From: Membranipora membranacea
Lineage: Eukaryota > Bryozoa > Gymnolaemata > Cheilostomatida > Membraniporidae
DNA: 60,000 nt
Direction of reading: 5' to 3'
NCBI GenBank assembly: GCA_914767715.1
Contig: OU612068.1
Location: forward strand, 26,166,001 to 26,226,000
The position numbers and the translations under genes are program-made. This document shows, in pieces, positions 23,187 to 32,858 of the stretch. Every line of letters starts with the position of its first letter. The stretch's first letter is position 1. The notes beneath the pieces are model-generated. The model did not search any database, was not told the DNA's origin, and was given only the letters and a program-made list of their open reading frames with translations.

Positions 23187-23301
23187 ATGATATCCAGTGA
23201 TTATTTACAATTTTTAATCAAGAGAGAGAGAAATTTTCACAAGCAGCTTGTCAGCACGATGTCACGCACAACGAATATGGAATAGTGTAGTTAAGTGTTT
23301 T

Positions 23302-23589
23302 CTACAAATTAGAAAATTGATTGAAAGAGATGGCCACATGGCCTAAGTTTTGCACAATGTGGGATGAATGACAGGTCGATACAGTTATTATTGTGGGGAT
23401 ATAGCAAAACTTGCGCAGCAGGTTTTTACAGAAAAACCTATTTAGCCGCCCACAGAGTAAATCATTGAAGAAAAGTTCGCCATCATGCATTTGAAATTTT
23501 GCACAGAGATAATCATTACTCGGATTTTCCTGTTGCCAGATATTCTCAGTGAGGATGTCTGTGACATTCCTGTGCTTAAACCAAATCAA
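23302..23589 (-). pseudogene. C-type lectin-like domain exon relic
   Basis: The minus-strand frame reads LIWFKHRNVTDILTENIW, QQENPSNDYLCAKF, GELFFNDLLCGRLNRFFCKN. This matches the second half of a C-type lectin-like domain and is paralogous to the exon at 17.8-18.0 kb (shared VLTE/ILTE..W, NP.D, ND..C....RFFC.N). At the position of that exon's CACAG acceptor this copy reads AAACG, so the splice site appears lost, and the terminal TGA is replaced by read-through. It is probably dead. Confidence 0.6.
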
Positions 23590-23702
23590 AACCGTTTATT
23601 TATTGCTCTCATCTGCCTCTAGCAGCAGTAAAAATGATAAAATGGCAAAAAGCTACAATGAATTTCACTCATACTATACTATACACCCATATATAATAGG
23701 GT

Positions 23703-24409
23703 CACAGAGTAAGGATATACAGAGTGGACACTTCAACGATCGATCGTTATAGTGCCTGCGGTTTTTATCCACTGGGGGAAATTCATCAATCTGGCCACCT
23801 GCCAATTTCAGAATATATATAAGTTACAGTGGAGTTTTGTCATGCAGACATAGCCACCTTTGATAGGTCATAATTCATTCTGTATTTATCTTAAATACTG
23901 ATTTCTAACTTTTCTGAAATGTCCAATCTTCAAGCTATACACCATATTATTGTCATTTTTTGCTAGGATACATAGGCTATGAGTAATCCAGGTTTTTAAA
24001 ATGAGTTTTATCATATAGATTTACATAGGGCTTAGGTCAATGCACGGACATTTCCTAATTTTGATGACCAGCCGCCTATCAATTGTCACATGTAAATCTA
24101 TATGACAAAACTCATTTCAAAAACCTGGATTACTCTTAGCCTATGAATCCTAGCAAAAAATGACAATAATATGGTGTATAGCTTGAAGCTTGGACATTCC
24201 GACAAAGTTAGAAATCAGTCTTTAGGATAAATACAGAATGAATTATGGCCCATCAAAGGTAGGGATATCTGCAAGAAAAATGCCATTATAACATATAGAG
24301 ATAATGAGTTTTTGGCATCCAGCTGTGCACAATTTTCCCCCAGTGAATCAAAAACCGCAGGCACTATAGCTATCATTGAACTGTCCACTCTGTATATCCT
24401 TACTCTGTG
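23703..24409. mobile_element. 707-bp foldback (long inverted repeat) element
   Basis: The ends are CACAGAGTAAGGATATACAG and its reverse complement, and similarity continues inward for about 320 bp on each side, leaving a loop of roughly 50 bp. A 7-bp direct repeat (ATAGGGT) flanks it at 23696-23702 and 24410-24416. There is no coding capacity, so it is a non-autonomous DNA element. The superfamily is uncertain; an 8-9 bp class (hAT, P or MULE) with a degenerate duplication is possible. Confidence 0.85.
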
Positions 24410-24839
24410 ATAGGGTTGCATCTCAAATCCTTATCTGATGAAATTATACCAAGCCAACCATTTAAAGAGGGAGTTAAAGTCAGATTCACTTTCTCCCACC
24501 TTGACCAGATTGATATATCAACGTCACTAAGTAGGACTCCCATAGACAATGTGGAACATCAAATAATAACAACTGATTTATATTTAACAACTTTCATCAG
24601 TAACTAATTATTATTGTTGCCCATTATTATAGCTACACATTATTCAACTATGTTTGCCACTGCTGATGGATTTTTGCACCCTAATTTTTTTAATTTTTTA
24701 AATTTTATATAAAAATGTGTAGGAATACAATGATCATTATCGCTTAGTTCAGTTTTTAGTTACATTACAGTGTCAAAATGTGTGCCACAAACTAATAATT
24801 TGAATATGAACTATAAATCGTTCAATGGATCATCAACCA

Positions 24840-25890
24840 TTGTCTTGTGATAGTGTGGCTGCGCTGTAGCAGGTATCATGGTATCAGGTACGAGCTTTTT
24901 CTGTTAACTCTGGTAGATGTGTGTTGCTTGTTGGTTATTGCAACAATGACCGCCCAATCACTCTCAACAAATTTTTAAAAGGTTTTTTTACTTTTACTAG
25001 TATGTAGCTCAATATAGCTGATAGTTGTTCACAAGAAGCCAACTCCAAAACCAACAATTCAGGGATTTCTTCACAGGATTATTTTTGATTTAAATTTTCA
25101 CGTCCAACAGAGGTTATGCATGTTAAAGCAACTGAAATTATAAGCAAACACTTAACATCTGACCACCAGCGCTAGACAAAAGCTCCTATCTTTATCAAAC
25201 TGAGCTACATGGGCACATGAAGCCAGCTCATTTGCAAAACCCATAATAGCTTGATCGAAAGTCGCTTACTATACAAGTCCACTGACATCTACCATCATAT
25301 GACAGATAGAAAAATCTTCTTGTACTTGTGCTTGTACTTGTACTTGTGGGCACCATTCTTAGTGATTCAGAGATATGACTATTTTTGGTATATCCTTTCG
25401 GTTAGGGAGGAGTGTAACAGAGAGCTTTTCGCCTGATTTAGTTATCCCTCCCTGATGAAGCCTGATATAGACTCCTTAAAAAGACGAGAGTTTTCCTCAC
25501 ATTGATATTAAGGAGACAACTCCAGAGTATACTGATCAGTCCTCGGTATTGTAGTGCTATTTAAGAAGGTAATTATTTATTTCAATGGTGCTAGCTTACC
25601 TTCTACCATGTTTATGTTTATTCTAGACTGTTATTGCAATGTAGGTTTTGCTGTGGTTGTTGGTTCTGACATTCATAAAATCCTCTACCTGGATGCCAGA
25701 TGCAAACAGTACTTGCCAAGCAAATGTAGTCAGAAACACGATGCCTGCTACAAAAACAAAATTGCAAGCAATTGGTCCAAAGAAGCCGCAGGAATTGTGA
25801 TGGTGCTCAATCGATCTCTTGAATCCAACCTGCAATACACCACCTATATATGAGATGGAGACAGCTTGTTTGAGGCACACTGAAGATGAG
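24840..25890 (+). repeat. Segmental duplicate 1 (paired with 28.65-29.5 kb)
   Basis: Blocks near 24850-24935 and 25625-25700 match 28676-28745 and 29262-29335 in the same order and orientation, for example TTGCAATGTA and ATCCTCTACCTGGATGCCAG against ATCATCGACCTTGACACCAG. ORFs across the second block are similar on the minus strand but carry no recognisable domain. This is an old direct duplication flanking Gly/Asn-repeat copy B. Confidence 0.55.
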
Positions 25891-26169
25891 GGTACACCTC
25901 AGACATACCAACATCGGTAAAATATTTATTATCTGGATCTGTCTCTACTTATCTAAGAGATTCAAATAAATCGAAGCTAAACTCTCAGCTCTGGAGGCAG
26001 TGTCAAACCCGGCTGAGTACAATACTACACAATCCTTGATATAAACCATGAGGAATCTGTCGAGTGTGGATTTTAAATTTTTATATATTTTATTTTTAAT
26101 AAAACTCTTACAATTGAGATAGTAACTAAAGAAAATTCAATCAACATTGCAAAACAACAAAAGTATTAA

Positions 26170-26440
26170 TAATAATAATAATAATGAGTTCATTTATATA
26201 CCACTTAATGTAGGCCATGATGGGTACTTTTAAGCGGTGAACACTACATCATTGCCACCGGTCACTGGATCCAAGCACTCCATAGCCAACCCTGACTAAT
26301 GAGAAACCTACATCACATAAAGCACTAGTACTCATTGGAACACCCTACCAAACTCGGCTTCTCAGGTAACACCAGTGGACATGCCCGATATTGATGATCC
26401 AACATGCTAGCCACTACGTTAACCTGATAACCAACTAAAC
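26170..26440 (-). mobile_element. SINE with (ATT)n tail, inserted in the copy B 3' region
   Basis: Read on the minus strand, it starts GGTTATCAGGTTAACGTAG with an A-box-like TAGTGGCTAGCATG, continues for about 250 bp, ends TATATAAATGAACTCATT and then has an (ATT)n tail. Copies C, D and E have continuous sequence at the matching 3'UTR point, so this is an insertion specific to copy B. The B box is weak, so tRNA ancestry is tentative. Confidence 0.65.
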
Positions 26441-26497
26441 AAACATCTATTCAAATATACTGTAAAGCTAGGCACCAAGCCTAAGTAAATGTTATCT

Positions 26498-27827
26498 TTA
26501 GTAGCTGCTGGTCCTCTCTGCAACTAACTTTTTGAGTGCTTCTCCTAAAAGTTGAACGTTTCCATTTCCGTTCTTTCCTGACCCTGTGTTCCTATTTCCG
26601 TTATTGTTTCCGTTGATTCCATTTCCAGTGTTTTGGTTTCCATTCATCACTACCACTTCCACTGTTTGAGTTTCCGTTGGTGTTTCTAGAACCAGTGAGT
26701 AAATTTCCATTTCTGTTTCCACTGTCTCCACTGCCTGTGTATCCGTTGCCATTGGTGTTTCCGTTGTCTCCTGCACCATTGTTTCTAATTCCGTTCATAT
26801 TGCCAACATCTCCGACTCAGCTGTTTCCATTTCCCTTCTTGTTACCTTGGTTACGATCTCCTCCGTTTCTTTGATCACTGATTGCCATTTCATCTGTTTC
26901 TTTCTGGTTTCCATTTTTGTTCCCAATGTTTCTATCTCCATAATTCAAGTTTCCATTTTGGTTTCAATCATTTCCAGATCCAAAGTTTCCATCCTCATAA
27001 TTCCAAATCTACCATTTCCGGTGTTGTCGTTATTATTGTTATTTCCAGTTTTTTCCTGGTCCATTGTTGAAGTTTCAATTCTCATTACCAAATGTACCAT
27101 CCCCAGTGTTCTTATTGCCACCATTATTGCAATTATTTACGGCTCCTTCATATCCATTTCCAGCACTATTATCAGCTTTTCCAAACCCATCATTTTCATT
27201 CCCTCCGTTGTTTCCATTGTCTCCGCTGCTTAAGTTTCCGTTACCGGAGTCGTTTCCGTTTTCTCCACAGCCAAGGTTATCATTTCGGTTCTTGTTTCCG
27301 TTGCTGCGTTCACCAGCGTTCTTGTTTCCGTCACGGTTTCCGTTGTTTCCACATCCGATGTTCCCGTTTCCATTCTCACTCCCACTCAGTCCAGTACCTT
27401 GGTTATCGTTACCATTCTCATTACCATTGAATGGACCAGCTGGTGCAGGTATATCTGTAATAATTGATAACATGGTATAACATGGTATACAAATAACAAG
27501 TTGCCCTCATGAATGATACTGTTCGTTTTCTTTGAATGATTTTTGACAGGTTTTCAAAGTAAAATAGGAAGTATATTGATGGCTAGAACATACCTCAAGT
27601 ACCTGTGCCTTTGACTTAAAAAATGCCTTTAATTTAAAATGAATTTTCAGACAGCAGATTGTTGTCAGATGACAATCAAAGATATAACATCACATCTGTC
27701 TGAGCAAACGAAAGTAAAGGTTAATGAACATGAACTACTCTTGTAAATACTTACAATCAGTGCTTCTCTTTACTGGGCTGGCTTAAACAGCCAAAAGTAA
27801 GCATGCAGCTAGAATAAAAACTCTCAT
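26498..27827 (-). pseudogene. Gly/Asn-repeat gene, copy B (dead)
   Basis: Exon 1 (27827-27755) still encodes MRVFILAACLLLAV, but codon 15, Tyr in copies A and C, is TAA (27785-27783). The donor GTAAGT and acceptor (TATTACAG) survive. Exon 2 (27454-26498) retains the GN units, with the two Cys-bearing ones, up to a stop near 27075. It then has frameshifts and large internal deletions, being 957 nt against 1289 in A and C, before the conserved tail (LLGEALKKLVAERTSSY). No full product is possible. Confidence 0.9.
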
Positions 27828-28087
27828 CTTGTTCTGTTTAGATCCCCATTGGTAAATGTAAGCAGCAAAGTATAAATCTTATCATCATCTTCTCGTTAAC
27901 ATATTATACCTTTCACATTATTCCTACCTATATTCTGTGCACTTGCACTTACTAGATACAATTACATTGACTAAAGATAGCAGCAGTCGACCACTAAAAT
28001 ATGACATTGGCTGCCAATTTTTTTCTTTTCGATGAGGTTGTCAATGTGACAGCCAAATTAAGGATGCCGATTAAAGGTCAAACCCAA

Positions 28088-28365
28088 CAACTTTCTCGAG
28101 AGGCACTCGCTAAGTTTATTGCACAGAGGACCGGCAGTTACTAAAGAAAAAACTGCTTAGAATTGGGGCCTAGTGTCACAGTATATTTGAATAGATATTA
28201 TATGGTCACTCATTTGTTTAGTTTTTCTTGTTTCAAAATGCTGATCACAGTTTCTTCAGTTGCTATCTATATCGTAAGAGTTACATACAAGATGCGGACC
28301 TGAAAATATAAAAATATCAAATAAACACTCGGCTGATTACTCATCGCTTATTTTTTCACAATTTT
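28088..28365 (+). pseudogene. Gly/Asn-repeat gene, copy E (3' end relic)
   Basis: Only the last coding piece (QQLSREALAKFIAQRTGSY, stop at 28142-28144) and the 3'UTR to about 28365 remain. They match the end of copy C, including ACGGACCTGAAAATATAAAA-like sequence. It lies on the plus strand about 260 bp from the minus-strand exon 1 of copy B, so a fifth gene once stood here in the opposite orientation and lost everything upstream of its tail. Confidence 0.85.
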
Positions 28366-28649
28366 ATTGGCAGTCTATATCATTCTGCAGAACTTACAAA
28401 TGATAGTCTGTATTAAATGCTAATGCTAACGATATCAGACAACCCACTAAGCACAATAGCATTTAATTTATGAATCATGTTGTTATCAGAAACTCACTTC
28501 AAACCAGAGGCTTTCTGAGTTACTGACATGCAAAACCACATATAATTAATCACAACTTCATAAATCCATGTTGGTCAGGGTTTCATGCGGGTCATGATAT
28601 AAATTTCTTTGGTTCTTTCAGCGCCTACACATTGTTTATAAAATTTTGC

Positions 28650-29520
28650 TGACCTGCTGTCTTGTCATGGTGCTGCTGTGCTACAAAAGATAACATGGTA
28701 TTCCGGGGTCAGGAGTTTCTTCTGTTTACTCTGATAGCTGTGTTCAATTGCGCATATGGTGTTATTGTGTTGCACTATGTACCAGCTGAAAAGTGTACTG
28801 CTCTGAATGCAAGTTCCGAGTTTTTTCATTTCTGTATACAGCTGACATCTTGCAAAACAAAGTTCCATTCTAGTTTCAATAGTCATGTACGTACGCAATG
28901 ATATTCCATACACAGTTTCTATCTGACTAACATACATTACAGCTACATAAGTTAAATAAAACAGGACCCTGTAGTACTATAAGTGTTTCATACCATCCAA
29001 CAAATCTAGGTATGGAAAGGGTAGGCAAAAACGAGGACAAGTTGGAATTGGGTATTTCAAAAAAACTTGGGTACAACAGGTCAGGTAAGTTTACTCATGG
29101 AACTGCTGAACCATTTTGGCTCAGCCCTGGGTTTGAGAGCTTCATCCAAGGGATCTTCATCTACAACTGAAAGAACCATTCCTGACTTATATTATCAAAT
29201 AAACTTTGTCTTTGGATTATTAGGTTTTAATAGCTTCTTCAACTTTAATTCAGACTGCTTATTTTGCAATGTACATTGTTGTGTTGGTGCTGACAGTCAT
29301 TAAATCATCGACCTTGACACCAGATACAAACAGTGCTCTCCATTCAAGTGTAGTCAGCACTTGATATTTGCTACTAAAACCATACTTGCAGCAGTCTATG
29401 GAAATATAAGCTTCGCAGTTGTTGTTTTCAGATTCCAATATGAAAAATGTGGTTACTAGCTTAAGCTGCCATCCAAAACTACCACTAACCTCTATTAGTT
29501 TGCAAAGAAACAACTATTCC
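28650..29520 (+). repeat. Segmental duplicate 2 (paired with 24.84-25.89 kb)
   Basis: See the partner entry for shared blocks. This copy also contains the promoter relic at 29106-29220. A shorter third copy is at 6.64-6.87 kb. Confidence 0.55.
29106..29220 (+). promoter_or_regulatory. Relic of a Gly/Asn-repeat gene promoter/5'UTR
   Basis: GGCTCAGCCC, GGTTTGAGAGCTTCATC, CATCTACAACTGAAAG and CATTCCTGACTT line up with the copy A leader (minus strand, 5474-5400) in order. No signal-peptide exon or GN exon follows on this strand within the next several kilobases, so it is an orphaned promoter copy. Confidence 0.6.
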
Positions 29521-29599
29521 GTGAGTTTAGAAACAAACCTCAGAGAGGATTTTATTTTTCAATAGCTTGCAGTTTAAGTGAAAGGTCTGTGTCCGATTA

Positions 29600-30262
29600 C
29601 AATGCTCCATAATCTCTATACCTCGCAGAAAAGTCAGCCACTTGCCTCTTTGATGACATTACCGGACAAAAGATATAACACCAGCAAATATTGCTATTTT
29701 TACTAGGTCTAGGGTTTGTTAATTATCTTTGATAATCCTTATTATATTTTTGTTAGTGCTGGTTTTTATGATCATTACAAAATAAAGTTCAGTTGTAAAA
29801 TACCCTTTGCCAGTGGTTCCTACATATTGTAGCAGCGGGTGGATTGTGTATACCCACAAATGAGTGTAGCAAAAGTGGAGAACTGAGGCTAGCATACATG
29901 TCCCCAGCCATCGATCACACACACCCAACATGCATTCAGACAGGCAAACTTTGCCTGCCATTGTACTCCTTTGTTCACCAAACAAAAGACCTTTTGTTAT
30001 ACAACTCTTATAAGTGTCTTGGGACATGTCTCCCAGACATCGGCCCCCAGGGCCTATCCAACATACTACAGCATAACTGTACTTTATTTTGTAATGTTCT
30101 ATATTTATTCATCTTGATAGAGGGCGAATTTATTTTTAACACCAGGACTTACACACAACATCAAACCTTTTACTTGTGCGCTTCTTTTTTTCCAATGGCT
30201 AGCTTTATTTACAAAAGGAGAGTGAGACTGAGCTTGTGAAGTGACAGGAAAGAGATGTTAAC
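29600..30262. other. Intergenic DNA, no gene recognised
   Basis: An ORF of 131 codons on the plus strand (29844-30239) overlaps one on the minus strand. Neither has a recognisable domain or splice context, and I treat them as chance. Confidence 0.4.
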
Positions 30263-30265
30263 TTA

Positions 30266-30536
30266 CCCTACAGGATGAAAAGTTTCATGAGAATAAATAA
30301 TTCGTGATTTTGCGAAGCTGTCTTCTCGCGATATGTTTGTCCACTTTTTTTCCTTCCAGATGATAAATTCTGAGAGTTGTCCCCTCATGTACCCTTAACT
30401 GTTAATGCTCAGATTTAAGCGAGTCAAGTCAAATGTCGTGAGGGGACAACTCCGCAAAACTTTTATGCCGTGAAACCTTGGTTGAGAGAAAGACAATCGC
30501 GAATTTTTGTTCCGTGAAATTTTTCATCCTATAGGG
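30266..30536. mobile_element. Short MITE, possibly Tc1/mariner type
   Basis: The ends are CCCTACAGGATGAAAAGTTTCA and the inverse of CCCTATAGGATGAAAAATTTCA, each bounded by TA, and similarity extends about 50 bp. A second inverted pair (GAGTTGTCCCCTCA and its complement) sits inside. There is no coding sequence. The TA flanks fit mariner-type insertion. Confidence 0.7.
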
Positions 30537-30839
30537 TAAAGAGTATGAGAAAGTTCAAGTCAGGTATAATACAATGACACCTTGATAAGATAGGGAATAT
30601 TAATGTATTCGAAGTATATAAGATGACTGCACATCATGCACAATGTTTTGTTAGAAATTTTCTATTCATTGAACATCAATTTCAATATTCATATCAAAAA
30701 TCATTTATGGTGGTATCAGGGAAAACTGCTTGCAAAAAGATCTGAACCGTAGTAAAGTTTGCAATTCTTGTAGAAATAGTGTTACGTCAAACAGTGCCAA
30801 GAAAGCTACACCCCTTTCTGAAGTAGAAAGAAAACAATC

Positions 30840-31560
30840 GCCATAGACACCATAATTTGAAATATAATGATCTGATATTTTCGGTCAGAGATATGGGAAC
30901 AAAATTGCAATTCCAAATACCCCCTTGTCTCTACCCTAAATATAGGTGATGAAATCTATGTTTGTGAATGCTTTTTTCTAAATCACCACTTTTGCATCTG
31001 GTGTAGATAATTGCAGTTGTTGAAACTATAAATTTACATTGTCAAGACTTCGCCCAATCACACAATAATATATGAAATATTTACGGTTTGATAATGAATA
31101 TTTAGTTGAATTTTGTATCATTAATAATTCTCAACTGTGTAACAAAGATATGCACCCAGCATAGCCAATCTTTATTTGTAAAAATTGCCAGTCAGTTGTG
31201 AAGTAAACTCTGTGACCTGTTGTGACACATCCATTGGATCTGGTTACTTGACATTGATAATGCTCACTACTCTGCCATTGTTTACCAAAGTCTGCTATTT
31301 TAGTCTGTGACATTCATAAGTTTTTAATACAATGATGGAAGGCGGTCTTAGAATTTGTCCAGGCATATTGTATTAAAAAGGAATTTAAATCTTGGAAGCC
31401 ACAGATTATTGATCCAAAGCGCCAATCACGCACAGGCTACTACTATACTGGCCTATAGCAGTATATGATTAACTAGGGAAAATAATACGCTCCATCTTCT
31501 GACACTTATAATATGATGAGAAAGCTGTTGGACATACTAACAGTGGCAGGCTATCTTGCC
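30840..31560 (+). repeat. Dispersed repeat family, reference copy
   Basis: It is similar to 50670-51300 (same strand) and to 59628-60000 (opposite strand), sharing CTCTGTGACCTG, TTGACAT, GCCATTGTTTA and AGTCTGCTATTTTAGTCTGTG. A partial copy is at 5.95-6.25 kb. No coding frame is conserved. Terminal features were not found, so it may be an unclassified element or simply duplicated flank. Confidence 0.65.
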
Positions 31561-32059
31561 ATTACTATTTGTCACTACATTTTTTTTCCCTAGGGTATGT
31601 TATAGATTATCTGATTTAACTATTTTGAATCACTTGTCTCTTTATAATCCTAATTCCTAATAATACAATATAGTAGCTACTGCCTCATGCCTCGCCAAAA
31701 TTTTTTTTGGGGTTTCTCAATCCACATGATCAAAGAAGTTTAAACCCAGAATTTGACGAGGTTACGCCATGACGTAAGGTCATAGCGCGACACTGAATTT
31801 CAGCAACATGTCAAAACATATTGTCACTATTGTCCACATACAAAGACATGGCAAGTTCTTGGAGCTAAAAATGCAGTCAATACATAAATACTACCCTTAT
31901 ATCATGCAGCCTTAACAACAATAATGTTGAATGTTTGATTTGACTTGAAAAAAAACGGCATTAAAATTCGCATACTGATGGCTACGCCATTAGTGTTGAC
32001 AATGCTATATTGAAAGTGAGCTGTGTCAATTTTTGGTCAAGGTGAACAAATGTAATTAC

Positions 32060-32280
32060 CCTAGTGCCCTCACTAACCCAGTGCTGGCCAGTATTGATGA
32101 ATAGAAAATGATCTGCCATTTTGCAATTTTAAATTATTATACTTCTAAAATAGTCAAAATATTGACAAAAATGCCCCTTTGCTGTACAAAACTAGAAGTA
32201 CAAATATGTGAAAACTGTACCGAGACTGAAATATTTTTTATGATAGGGGCATCCACCAAAGCCTTGGTGAGGGCACTAGG
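32060..32280. mobile_element. 221-bp element with short terminal inverted repeats
   Basis: CCTAGTGCCCTCACTAA at the left and TTGGTGAGGGCACTAGG at the right form a 17-bp inverted repeat with one mismatch. There is no coding sequence and no clear target duplication. It may be a small MITE. Confidence 0.45.
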
Positions 32281-32858
32281 CATTGATTTTGAACCAAATG
32301 AAACTTTTGTGTTGGGGAAGGGGTATGATAAGACGGCCGATCATGCAGTCATCCAGAGGCAGGCTATAAACTTAATATTGATTTTGCCAAGCTAGCTTCA
32401 AATAAAACATTTATATCAAATGAACAATTGCATTGGAATTATCTAAAAACATATCCTTTTTGTATATTCCCAAATTTTGAATCAACAGCTCTACTCAAAT
32501 TGAAATAAGAGCCTCATGAATACAAAGGAAAATCCAACCATTCATGGTTTTTTCCTGATATATTTCTGCACCAGATTTGGCGTAGTAATATAAGTCTCTA
32601 AAGTCCAGTCATTTGAGTGTATTTTACAATAGTCCACAGGCTGGCTTGTTAATTCATGTCTGCTATTATAGAACTTGCCTTCTCTAGTGCTTGAAATTCA
32701 TGTCAAGGCTTGATACTACCATTAATTATCACAAGTTAATTTTAGTGGGACTACTTTGCGCTGCCAATTCTGGTTTGATACACATAAATAGTTGTGAGGT
32801 GTCTGAGCCAGATGCTCCCAGTTATTGACAGCACCTATTCTTTTGCATGGGCACCGGT

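Larger units (their letters stand above)
18836..23260 (-). mobile_element. Nearly complete two-ORF LINE (CR1/L2/Jockey-like)
   Basis: The element carries ORF1 (23186-21648) and ORF2 (21648-19021), a 3'UTR of about 190 bp and an A+T simple-repeat tail. Both ORFs are uninterrupted, which implies a fairly recent insertion. The exact 5' end is not determined, and no clear target-site duplication was seen. It lies between two C-type lectin-like exons on the same strand. Confidence 0.85.

Noticed and set aside
25554-25880. Opposed ORFs of 85-99 codons in the segmental duplicate
   Set aside because: The minus-strand frame resembles the one at 29259-29513, but no motif or splice context supports a protein; the similarity follows from DNA duplication.
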